A stretch of 64,000 bases of DNA from Afipia sp. Root123D2 (lineage in GTDB: Bacteria > Pseudomonadota > Alphaproteobacteria > Rhizobiales > Xanthobacteraceae). The stretch spans positions 248,001 to 312,000 of the forward strand of contig NZ_LMDP01000004.1 in assembly GCF_001425835.1 (NCBI RefSeq), written 5' to 3'. Positions 34,403-42,558 of this stretch are shown here, one piece after another. Below the pieces are notes generated by a model that saw only the letters and a list, made by a program, of their open reading frames with translations, was not told where the DNA came from and ran no database searches. Each line of letters opens with the position of its first letter. Within the stretch, counting starts at the first letter, position 1. Both the position numbers and the translations under genes were made by a program.

Positions 34403-35797
34403 ATGGCCTATCGCCAGACCATCGGGCGGAATTCCTTCGTATTCGAAAGCCTGCGCGACCTGCTCGCCAAGGCCAGTCCGCCGCGCGCCGGTGACCGGCT
34501 CGCCGGCATTGCTGCCGGAACGTCCGAGGAAATGGCCGCAGCACGAATGGCGTTGGCTGATGTGCCGTTGCGTCAGTTTCTGAACGACGCCGTTATTCCT
34601 TATGAGGACGATGAGGTCACGCGTCTCATCGTCGATAGCCATGATGCGGGCGCATTCACTGCGGTCTCAACGCTGACCGTCGGCGCGTTTCGCGACTGGC
34701 TGTTATCGCCCGGCGCGACCATGGAGACGCTGCGGCAACTTGCAGGAGGGCTGACGCCCGAGATGATTGCGGCGGTATCGAAACTGATGCGCAATCAGGA
34801 TTTGATTCTGGCCGCGAAGAAATGCGAGGTCGTGACGCGATTTCGCAACACCATCGGTTTACCGGGGCGAATGAGCGTACGGTTGCAGCCCAATCATCCG
34901 TTCGACGATCCAAAGGGAATTACCGCATCGATCGTCGACGGTCTCCTGCTGGGCGCGGGAGATGCCTGTATCGGGATCAACCCGGCCAGTGACGATCCGG
35001 CGGGGATCGGCGAATTGCTGCATCTTCTTGATAATATCATCACGCGGCTGCGGATGCCGGCGCAAGGTTGTGTGCTGACCCACGTGACGACGACGCTCGA
35101 TCTCATCAACAAGGGCCTGCCGGTCGATCTGGTGTTTCAGTCGATTGCGGGCACTGAGGCGGCCAATCGTAGTTTCGGTATCAACCTTGCTGTTCTGAAA
35201 GAGGCCCATCAGGCGGGGTTGTCGTTGCGGCGCGGCACCGTCGGCAACAATGTGATGTATTTCGAGACCGGGCAGGGGTCCGCGCTGTCCGCCGGCGCAC
35301 ATCATGGCGTCGACCAGCAGACCTGCGAAGCGCGCGCCTACGGCGTGGCCCGCGCGTTCGATCCGTTGCTGGTCAACAGTGTGGTTGGTTTTATCGGCCC
35401 GGAGTATCTTTATGACGGCAAGGAGATCATCCGCGCCGGGCTCGAGGATCATTTCTGCGGCAAGTTGCTTGGCCTGCCGATCGGTGTCGACGTCTGTTAC
35501 ACCAATCATGCCGAGGCCGATCAGGATGACATGGACAATTTACTGACGCTGCTCGCGGCGGCTGGCGTCACCTTCATCATGGGCGTCCCCGGTGCCGATG
35601 ATGTGATGCTCAACTATCAGTCCACGTCGTTTCATGACGCGCTGTATGTCCGGGAACTCTTCGGCTTGCGCCGCGCGCCTGAATTCGAGGACTGGCTGAT
35701 TCATGCTGGCCTCGCGGAGCCGGATTTGTCTCTCCGGCGGAACGATGTCCCCCTTCCAGAGTTGCTTTCAAGACTTAATCTCGAATTGCCGCCATAG
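34403..35797 (+). CDS. eutB: Ethanolamine ammonia-lyase large subunit
   Basis: EutB is the catalytic subunit of the adenosylcobalamin-dependent enzyme turning ethanolamine into acetaldehyde and ammonia. The 464-residue protein is close to the usual length (about 453) and shows LTPEMIAAVSKLMRNQDL, SVRLQPNHPFDDPKG, GLLLGAGDACIGINPASDD and DVCYTNHAEADQDDMD. I start at ATG 34403 (MAYRQTIGRN), with GGGG just upstream. Its small-subunit gene is not next to it: hpnP lies between them. No eutA reactivase or microcompartment genes are seen. Confidence 0.94.
   Translation: MAYRQTIGRNSFVFESLRDLLAKASPPRAGDRLAGIAAGTSEEMAAARMALADVPLRQFLNDAVIPYEDDEVTRLIVDSHDAGAFTAVSTLTVGAFRDWLLSPGATMETLRQLAGGLTPEMIAAVSKLMRNQDLILAAKKCEVVTRFRNTIGLPGRMSVRLQPNHPFDDPKGITASIVDGLLLGAGDACIGINPASDDPAGIGELLHLLDNIITRLRMPAQGCVLTHVTTTLDLINKGLPVDLVFQSIAGTEAANRSFGINLAVLKEAHQAGLSLRRGTVGNNVMYFETGQGSALSAGAHHGVDQQTCEARAYGVARAFDPLLVNSVVGFIGPEYLYDGKEIIRAGLEDHFCGKLLGLPIGVDVCYTNHAEADQDDMDNLLTLLAAAGVTFIMGVPGADDVMLNYQSTSFHDALYVRELFGLRRAPEFEDWLIHAGLAEPDLSLRRNDVPLPELLSRLNLELPP
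35739..35763 (+). promoter_or_regulatory. EcfG-like general stress promoter for hpnP (inside the eutB 3' end)
   Basis: GGAAC is followed after 16 bases by AGTT, close to the alphaproteobacterial EcfG consensus GGAAC-N16/17-CGTT. It lies 133 bases before the hpnP start. From memory, R. palustris hpnP is controlled by EcfG, which raises the prior. The -10 element has one mismatch. Confidence 0.5.
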
Positions 35798-35895
35798 CCG
35801 ACGAACGTCGGGCGGTATGTGGGCGATCTCGCCCTATTCTGACCGAAATCATGGCCCGATCTATGTATCTGCGTGGTTCGGAAGCAGGGGGGCTG

Positions 35896-37482
35896 ATGAG
35901 AGAAGATATTCGTCTTGCATCACGGCGTGTTCTTTGCGTTTTCCCGAAATACTCGCCTTCGTTTGGTACTTTCGAATATGCCTATCCGCTGACTAACGGC
36001 GTACAGGCGTTCATGCCGCCGCAGGGATTGCTGCTGATCGCGGCCTCGCTTCCACAAAACTGGGATGTTCGCTTTATCGACGAGAATATTGCTCCGGCCT
36101 CGCCCGACGATTTTCGTTGGGCCGATGCGGTGTTCGTCAGCGGCATGCATATCCAGCGCCGGCAGATGAACGATATCTGCAGGCGTGCGCATGAGCACGA
36201 CCTGCCGGTTGCGCTTGGCGGCCCTTCCGTCAGCGCATGTCCTGAAAATTATCCCGATTTCGACTATCTGCACGTTGGCGAACTGGGCGACGCGACTGAC
36301 GATCTGTTTCGGCGCATCGCGAACGATCCGTCCCGACCGGAGAGCCAGATCGTCCTCACAACGCAGGAGCGTCGTGAGATGTCGGAGTTTCCACTGCCGG
36401 CCTATGAGCTGATCCCGCTGCGCAAGTATTTCCTCGGTAGTATCCAGTTCTCAAGCGGCTGTCCCTATCAGTGCGAGTTCTGCGATATCCCCGCGCTGTA
36501 CGGCCGCAATCCGCGCCTGAAAACGCCGGAGCAGGTTCTTGCGGAACTGGACAAGATGGTCGCCTGCGGTCTGTCAGGATCAGTGTATTTTGTTGACGAT
36601 AATTTCATTGGAAACCGCCGCGCAGCGCTCGAGTTGCTGCCGCACCTGGTCGAGTGGCAAAAGCGAAACGGCTTCGCGCTGCATTTCGCATGCGAGGCGA
36701 CCCTGAACATCGCCAAGCGTCCCGAAATCCTGACGCTGATGCGCGATGCCTATTTTACGACGGTGTTCTGCGGCATCGAGACGCCGGATCCCGCGGCTCT
36801 CAAGGCGATGTCGAAACAGCACAATATGGTGGTGCCGATTCTCGAGGGCGTGCGGACGCTCAACAGCTATGGCCTTGAGGTGGTGTCGGGCATCATCCTG
36901 GGTCTTGATACCGACACCATGGATTCGGGGGAGGGCATTCTCGAATTCATCGATCAATCGCAGATCCCGTTGTTGACCATCAACCTGCTTCAGGCGTTGC
37001 CGCGCACGCCGTTGTGGGATCGGCTGAAACGCGAGAACAGGCTGAACGAGGACGAAGATCGCGATTCGAATGTCGAATTCTTCCTGCCTTACGATCACGT
37101 CGTGGCGACGTGGCGCGAGTGTATGGGGCGTGCCTATACGCCGGAGAAGCTGTTCGCTCGCTTCGAGCATCAGGTTCGAGAAACCTATTGCAACCGCATA
37201 GCGGTCCCGAACAGCAAGCAGCGGTTGTCCTGGTACAATATCAAGCGTGCGCTGGTGATGTTCAGCCATATCGTCTGGCAGGTTGGCGTCAAAAGCGATT
37301 ACCGGCGCGAGTTCTGGCGGTTCGCTTGGCCTCGGCTGAAGAGCGGCGATATCGAGCGCATCCTCCAGGTTGGCCTTGTCGCGCATCATTTGATATTGTT
37401 TGCACGTGGTGCCTCGGGCGGTCAGCAGACTGCGTCGTACTATTCGGCACGCGTGCCTGAAATGTCGGTTGCAGCGGAATGA
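35896..37482 (+). CDS. hpnP: Hopanoid C-2 methylase HpnP (B12-binding radical SAM)
   Basis: HpnP methylates hopanoids at C-2, giving 2-methylhopanoids. The 528-residue protein has an N-terminal cobalamin-binding domain (about 10-150, with MPPQGLLLIAASLP, VFVSGMHIQRRQMNDICR and LGGPSVSACPENYPDFDYLH). A radical SAM domain follows, with the cluster motif C189-PYQ-C193-EF-C196 in SSGCPYQCEFCDIP. The long C-terminal part (VEFFLPYDHVVATWRECM, WQVGVKSDYRREFWRFAWPR) is as I remember for HpnP. The start ATG 35896 follows a G-rich site. eutC begins 6 bases after its stop, so eutB, hpnP and eutC are likely co-transcribed, with an extra stress promoter before hpnP. Confidence 0.93.
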   Translation: MREDIRLASRRVLCVFPKYSPSFGTFEYAYPLTNGVQAFMPPQGLLLIAASLPQNWDVRFIDENIAPASPDDFRWADAVFVSGMHIQRRQMNDICRRAHEHDLPVALGGPSVSACPENYPDFDYLHVGELGDATDDLFRRIANDPSRPESQIVLTTQERREMSEFPLPAYELIPLRKYFLGSIQFSSGCPYQCEFCDIPALYGRNPRLKTPEQVLAELDKMVACGLSGSVYFVDDNFIGNRRAALELLPHLVEWQKRNGFALHFACEATLNIAKRPEILTLMRDAYFTTVFCGIETPDPAALKAMSKQHNMVVPILEGVRTLNSYGLEVVSGIILGLDTDTMDSGEGILEFIDQSQIPLLTINLLQALPRTPLWDRLKRENRLNEDEDRDSNVEFFLPYDHVVATWRECMGRAYTPEKLFARFEHQVRETYCNRIAVPNSKQRLSWYNIKRALVMFSHIVWQVGVKSDYRREFWRFAWPRLKSGDIERILQVGLVAHHLILFARGASGGQQTASYYSARVPEMSVAAE

Positions 37483-37488
37483 TGCGGC

Positions 37489-38259
37489 ATGAAATCGCCT
37501 GCGATTACTTCCTCGCGTGATCTTCGTTATCTGACGCCGGCCCGTGTCGGACTTGGCCGCAGCGGCGCCAGTTTGCCGACGCAAGCACTGCTTGATTTTA
37601 CCCTCGATCATGCCCGAGCCCGTGATGCGGTACATACGCCGTTCGATGCGGCTCGGATGGTTCGTGACCTGGAGAGCGCAGGTCTTGCGGTGGTGGCCGT
37701 CGCAAGCGAGTCGGAGGACCGGCGGACCTACTTGCGACGCCCCGATTTGGGGCGAAAACTTTGTGCCGAGTCAGTGGGTTTTCTCGATAAGCACGCCGCC
37801 GATTCATGCGATCTGGCGATTGTGTTGGGTGACGGCCTGTCCGCGGCGGCCGTTCACCGCCATGCAGGGCCGGTGGTCCGCAACCTCCTTGCAAGACTTG
37901 CGGGGCTCAGGATCGGCCTGGCCGTGGTCGCGACCGGCGCGCGGGTGGCGCTCAGTGATGACATCGGCTCACGGCTGAACGCACGAATGATCGCCATGTT
38001 CATTGGCGAGAGGCCGGGATTGTCCGCACCCGATAGCCTTGGATGTTATATCACCCATCGCCCCAGCCCGGGCCTGACCGATGCCGACCGCAACTGTGTG
38101 TCGAACATCCACGCCGCGGGTCTGAGCTACGACGAGGCCGGATTCAGGATCGCCTGGCTGGTCCGGGAAGGGCTGGCACGCGGTGTGTCGGGCGTCGCCC
38201 TGAAGGACGAGAGCGGCCAACAGCCGATGCTGCTTATCCGCGATTCCGGCCCAGTCTGA
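37489..38259 (+). CDS. eutC: Ethanolamine ammonia-lyase small subunit
   Basis: EutC forms part of the adenosylcobalamin site of ethanolamine ammonia-lyase. The 256-residue protein shows [33 protein letters not shown], split here by its natural variation, then [38 protein letters not shown] and [18 protein letters not shown]. These are the standard motifs, so the subunit looks complete though shorter than the E. coli protein (about 295). It is separated from eutB by hpnP and lies 136 bases before hpnB. Confidence 0.93.
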   Translation: MKSPAITSSRDLRYLTPARVGLGRSGASLPTQALLDFTLDHARARDAVHTPFDAARMVRDLESAGLAVVAVASESEDRRTYLRRPDLGRKLCAESVGFLDKHAADSCDLAIVLGDGLSAAAVHRHAGPVVRNLLARLAGLRIGLAVVATGARVALSDDIGSRLNARMIAMFIGERPGLSAPDSLGCYITHRPSPGLTDADRNCVSNIHAAGLSYDEAGFRIAWLVREGLARGVSGVALKDESGQQPMLLIRDSGPV

Positions 38260-38395
38260 ACAGGCAGTTTGATGCTGGCGGACGGCGCTTTTCGTCGTCT
38301 TGCAACCGGTCGGGGACTGTGGAATGAGCAAGCCGACCTGCTAAACTGCATGGTCCGCTTCCGGCCGTCCCCGGTATCAATTCTCGCCTTTTGTC

Positions 38396-39556
38396 ATGAC
38401 CCTTGCTCTTGCCCTTCTCGCTCTTGCGATCTGGATTTATCTTGTTGCCGGACACGGCGACTTCTGGCGCACCTTCAAATACGACGATCTGGCATCGCAG
38501 CCGGCGGCGCCAGTATGGCCACCTATCGTTGCGGTGGTACCGGCGCGTGACGAGGCAGCCAGCATTGGCGATTGCATCACCTCGATCCTGCAGCAGCCAT
38601 ATCCTGGCGAGCTTTCCGTAATCCTTGTCGACGACCAGAGTAGGGATGGCACCGGCCAACTCGCGCGAGACGCCGCATCCGCGATCGGCGCGGTGGATCG
38701 TCTGACCGTCGTCGACGGGCGTGATTTGCCGCCGGGCTGGACCGGCAAGTTGTGGGCGGTGAAGAACGGACTCGATCTTGTCGAAAGCCGTGCGTCGCAA
38801 CCGACCTATATCCTGCTGACTGATGCCGACATCGTTTATTCGGGAGATGTCATCATGCGGCTGGTGGCGCGCGCGCAGGAGCGGCGGCTGGTGATGGTCT
38901 CGATCATGGCGAAGCTGCGCTGCGAAAGTTTCGCCGAACGCTTTCTGATCCCGTCCTTCATTTTTTTCTTCGGAATGTTCTATCCGTTCTCTTGGGTTGG
39001 CGACGGCGCGCGGCGGACCGCTGCCGCGGCAGGCGGTTGCATTCTGGCGCGGTGGGATGCGTTGCAGGCGATCGGCGGAATCCAGTCGATCCGCGGAGCG
39101 CTGATCGACGATTGCGCGCTTGGTGCCAAGCTGAAGACGCAAGGGCCGATCTGGCTCGGGTTTTCCCCGCACGTCAGGAGTGTTCGTCCTTCCGAAGACG
39201 TTGCCACCGTCGGGCGCATGATTTCGCGAACCGCCTTTGCCCAGTTGCGCTACTCGATCCTGATCGTGATCGGAACCGTCCTGATTATGGCGCTGGCTTT
39301 TCCGGCTCCGGTGGCGATCGCGCTGTTTGGTCACGGCTGGAGCCGTGTTCTTGCCGGCCTTTCGTGGCTATTGATGGCACTCGCCTTCCAGCCGACCCTG
39401 CGGTATTATGGCCGAAGCCCGATTTGGGGCTTATTTCTCCCTGCAATTGCAATGGCTTATATGGTGTTCACGATCAACTCCGCATATCAGCATGTCCGCG
39501 GCCGTGGCGGATTGTGGAAGGGCCGGGCACAAGCTCAGGTGTCGCGCACGCAATGA
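38396..39556 (+). CDS. hpnB: Hopene-associated glycosyltransferase HpnB
   Basis: This 386-residue membrane-bound family 2 glycosyltransferase has one N-terminal helix (LALALLALAIWIYLVAG). A GT-A domain follows with VVPARDEAASIGDCITSIL, VDDQSRDGT and the metal-binding DAD in LLTDADIVYSG. Several C-terminal helices follow. It is named HpnB from its constant place next to hpnC; its precise acceptor is not established to my knowledge. No clear ribosome site precedes the ATG. The stop overlaps hpnC (ATGA). Confidence 0.9.
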   Translation: MTLALALLALAIWIYLVAGHGDFWRTFKYDDLASQPAAPVWPPIVAVVPARDEAASIGDCITSILQQPYPGELSVILVDDQSRDGTGQLARDAASAIGAVDRLTVVDGRDLPPGWTGKLWAVKNGLDLVESRASQPTYILLTDADIVYSGDVIMRLVARAQERRLVMVSIMAKLRCESFAERFLIPSFIFFFGMFYPFSWVGDGARRTAAAAGGCILARWDALQAIGGIQSIRGALIDDCALGAKLKTQGPIWLGFSPHVRSVRPSEDVATVGRMISRTAFAQLRYSILIVIGTVLIMALAFPAPVAIALFGHGWSRVLAGLSWLLMALAFQPTLRYYGRSPIWGLFLPAIAMAYMVFTINSAYQHVRGRGGLWKGRAQAQVSRTQ

Positions 39557-40431
39557 CCACCGCAGGTGAGTTGCGCTCCGGCAAGGGCCACAAGGACGAG
39601 AATTTCCCGGTTGCGTCGCGGATCATTCACCCGCGCCACCGCGCGCTGATTCTTGCCTTCTATAATTTCGTACGCACCGCGGATGACATCGCCGATCATG
39701 CGTCGCTCACGGACCAGGACAAGCTCGGCCAACTCGATCACCTCGAAGCCGATTTGACCGGGAACGGTGGCGGCCAGCCGGAAGCGCTTGCGCTGCGCAC
39801 GGCGCTGGCGGAGCGCGGGATGTCGCCGCGTCACGCGCTCGATGTGCTTATTGCGTTCCGCCTCGACGTCACCAAGAAGCGCTATCAGAATTGGGATGAA
39901 CTGATCGACTACTGCAGATATTCGGCAATGCCGGTCGGCCGCTTCATGCTCGATGTTCATGAGGAAGACCGCGCGACCTGGGCTGCGTCGGATATTCTGT
40001 GTGCCGCGCTGCAGATCAACAATCACCTGCAGGACTGCGGCAAGGATTATCGCGATCTGAACCGCGTCTATATTCCGCTCGACGCCATGGCGGAGTCCGG
40101 CGCGTCGATCGAGTCGCTCGGCGGCGCGGAAGCTTCGGCCCCGTTGCTGGATTGTCTGCACAAACTTGCCGCGCGGAATGAGACACTGCTTGAACAATGC
40201 AAGTCGTTCAGCGGGCACGTGAAGGACGCACGTCTCGGTGCGGAGATTTCCGTCATCCAGTCCTTCGCCGAAAAGATCGTCCGGCTTCTGAAAGTGCGCG
40301 ATCCGTTGAGCGAGCGTGTCCATCTGTCGAAATCCGCGATGCTCGGCCTGGCCGCCTTTGGCGTCGGCGGGGAAATCTTGCGCCGCACCACCGGGCAGAA
40401 GCCGGTGTCGCGCATGTCAACCGGCGCGTGA
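39553..40431 (+). CDS. hpnC: Hydroxysqualene synthase HpnC
   Basis: HpnC turns presqualene diphosphate into hydroxysqualene, the second step of bacterial squalene synthesis. The 292-residue all-helical prenyltransferase-fold protein has FYNFVRTADDIADHASL, DYCRYSAMPVGRFML and the second aspartate-rich region INNHLQDCGKDYRDLNRVYI. The ATG overlaps the hpnB stop by 4 bases, whereas the longer open frame upstream only overlaps hpnB. hpnD follows after 7 bases. Confidence 0.93.
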   Translation: MTTAGELRSGKGHKDENFPVASRIIHPRHRALILAFYNFVRTADDIADHASLTDQDKLGQLDHLEADLTGNGGGQPEALALRTALAERGMSPRHALDVLIAFRLDVTKKRYQNWDELIDYCRYSAMPVGRFMLDVHEEDRATWAASDILCAALQINNHLQDCGKDYRDLNRVYIPLDAMAESGASIESLGGAEASAPLLDCLHKLAARNETLLEQCKSFSGHVKDARLGAEISVIQSFAEKIVRLLKVRDPLSERVHLSKSAMLGLAAFGVGGEILRRTTGQKPVSRMSTGA

Positions 40432-40438
40432 TCGTCCC

Positions 40439-41266
40439 ATGACCTCAGCCGATACAACGCCGGCCGGCTCGGCCTCTGGCAGTTCGTTCTACGCGGCGAT
40501 GCGGATATTGCCGCGTGCGCAGCGCGAGGCGATGTTCCAGATCTACAGCTTCTGCCGTCAGGTCGACGACATCGCCGACTCCGACGGTCCGCGCGAGACC
40601 CGTCTCGCCGAGATCGATCAATGGCGGCGCGACATCGACGCGCTGTACGCAGGCCATCCGCCCGCCCGGGTCAAAGACTATGCAGCGTCAGTGCAGCAGT
40701 TCGGCCTGAAGCGTGAGGACTTCATTGCAATCATCGACGGTATGGAAATGGATATTCCAGCCGACATCCGCGCGCCAGACGGGATAACTCTCGATCTGTA
40801 TTGCGACCGCGTCGCCAGCGCGGTGGGGCGGCTGTCGGTGCGCGTGTTCGGCTTGCCGGAAAACGACGGGATCCTGCTGGCGCATCATCTCGGCCGTGCC
40901 CTGCAGTTGACCAACATCCTGCGTGACATCGACGAGGATGCCGGAATCGGACGTCTTTATCTGCCGCGCGAAGCGCTCGACGCTGCCGGCATTTCATCAA
41001 GCGATCCCAAAGTCGTGGCGGCGGATTCGAATATTCCGAGGGCTTGCGCGCCGCTGATCGCGCGGGCGCGCGACCATTTCGCGAAATCCGATGAGATCAT
41101 GGCTCGCAATTCCCGCCGTGCGGTGCGCGCGCCCCGGATCATGTCGAAATATTATCATACGATCCTCGACAAACTGGTGGCGCGCGGGTTCGCGCCGCCG
41201 CGCCACCCTGTCAAACTAAGCAAGGCCGCCAAGATGTCGATCCTCCTGCGATACGCCGTGATCTGA
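40439..41266 (+). CDS. hpnD: Presqualene diphosphate synthase HpnD
   Basis: HpnD condenses two farnesyl diphosphates to presqualene diphosphate. The 275-residue protein has the paired aspartate motifs FCRQVDDIADSDG and LTNILRDIDEDAGIGRLYLP of squalene/phytoene synthases, and YCDRVASAVGRLSVRVFG in between. It begins with SFYAAMRILPRAQREAMF. The start is inside a longer frame; ATG 40439 is taken because it lies just after the hpnC stop. Its TGA overlaps the hpnE ATG. Confidence 0.94.
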   Translation: MTSADTTPAGSASGSSFYAAMRILPRAQREAMFQIYSFCRQVDDIADSDGPRETRLAEIDQWRRDIDALYAGHPPARVKDYAASVQQFGLKREDFIAIIDGMEMDIPADIRAPDGITLDLYCDRVASAVGRLSVRVFGLPENDGILLAHHLGRALQLTNILRDIDEDAGIGRLYLPREALDAAGISSSDPKVVAADSNIPRACAPLIARARDHFAKSDEIMARNSRRAVRAPRIMSKYYHTILDKLVARGFAPPRHPVKLSKAAKMSILLRYAVI

Positions 41267-42528
41267 TGCCGAAAACAGCTCACATTATCGGCGCTGGTCT
41301 CTCTGGCCTGTCAGCAGCGGTTCGTCTCGCCAGCAATGGTTGGCAAATTCACGTCCATGAGGCGACGCAGAACGCCGGTGGCCGCTGCCGCTCGTATTTC
41401 GATTCCGCGACCGATCTGACGATCGATAACGGCAATCATCTCGTGCTGTCGGGTAATCGCCATGCGCTGGCTTATGCGCGATCGATCGGCAGCGAAGCCG
41501 GACTGGTCGGACCGGAGCGCGCGCAGTTTCATTTCATCGATCTGGAGAACGGCAAGTCCTGGCTGCTCGATCTCGGACAAAGCCGCTTTCCGTTCTGGCT
41601 GTTCGATGCGAGCCGCCGCGTGCCGGATACATCGATCGGGGACTATCTCGCGTTGTCGCCGCTGGTGTGGGCCGGCACGGACAAGCTGATTGGCGATACG
41701 ATCAAATGTGATGGTGCTTTGTATCATCGCCTGATCGAGCCGCTGATGCTGGCAGCGCTCAACGTCGATCCGCCGCACGGCTCTGCCGGCCTTGCGGGCG
41801 CGATTGTCCGGGAGACGTTGATGGCCGGCGGACAGGCCTGTCGGCCGCTGATTGCGCGCGAGGGTCTGAGCGCGGTGCTGGTCGAGCCAGCCGTTGAACA
41901 GCTGCGCGCAAGAGGTGCGACGGTGAATTTCTCCCATGAGCTGCGGCACTTCGAGATGACGGGCGGCAAAATCGCCGCGCTTGATTTCGGTGACGATAAG
42001 ATCGTGCTCGGCGAGGGCGATGCGGTAGTGCTGGCCGTGCCGGCGCGGCCGGCTGCCGGTCTTGTTCCTGGCCTCAGCAGCCCGAACAAGTTCCGCGCCA
42101 TCGTCAACGCTCACTTCCGCTACGACCCGCCGAAAGGCATGCCGCCGATGATAGGTGTGGTAGGCGGGCTGGTCGAATGGCTGTTCGCGTTCCCGCAGCG
42201 GCTGTCAGTGACCATCAGCGATGCCGACCGTCTGGTGAACATGCCCCGCGAGGAACTCGCCCGGATGATCTGGCGCGATGTCTGCAAGGCTGCGGGTATC
42301 AGCAGCGAGATCGCGGAAGGCCCGTTGCCGCCGTGGCAGATCGTGCGCGAACGCCGCGCCACATTTGAGGCGACGCCGGAACAAAACGCGCTGCGTCCAG
42401 GCCCGGCGACAGCGTGGAAAAACCTGTTCCTCGCCGGCGACTGGACTGATACGGGATTGCCGGCAACCATCGAAGGATCGATCCGCTCCGGCGACCGTGC
42501 CGCCGATCTGGTCCTGAAAATGCCTTGA
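41266..42528 (+). CDS. hpnE: Hydroxysqualene dehydroxylase HpnE
   Basis: HpnE removes the hydroxyl group from hydroxysqualene to give squalene, using FAD. The 420-residue protein is an amine-oxidase/phytoene-desaturase-like flavoprotein with the N-terminal dinucleotide fold HIIGAGLSGLSAAVRLA, NAGGRCRSYFD and the C-terminal FAD motif LFLAGDWTDTGLPATIEGSI. It is coupled to hpnD (TGATG) and followed by shc after 30 bases. Confidence 0.94.
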   Translation: MPKTAHIIGAGLSGLSAAVRLASNGWQIHVHEATQNAGGRCRSYFDSATDLTIDNGNHLVLSGNRHALAYARSIGSEAGLVGPERAQFHFIDLENGKSWLLDLGQSRFPFWLFDASRRVPDTSIGDYLALSPLVWAGTDKLIGDTIKCDGALYHRLIEPLMLAALNVDPPHGSAGLAGAIVRETLMAGGQACRPLIAREGLSAVLVEPAVEQLRARGATVNFSHELRHFEMTGGKIAALDFGDDKIVLGEGDAVVLAVPARPAAGLVPGLSSPNKFRAIVNAHFRYDPPKGMPPMIGVVGGLVEWLFAFPQRLSVTISDADRLVNMPREELARMIWRDVCKAAGISSEIAEGPLPPWQIVRERRATFEATPEQNALRPGPATAWKNLFLAGDWTDTGLPATIEGSIRSGDRAADLVLKMP

Positions 42529-42558
42529 TTCCATTGGCTTTGAGGTACCCCGACCATC

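Noticed and set aside
38992-39552. Long N-terminal extension of hpnC
   Set aside because: It lies inside hpnB in another frame, and the ATGA junction at 39553 gives a normal HpnC length.
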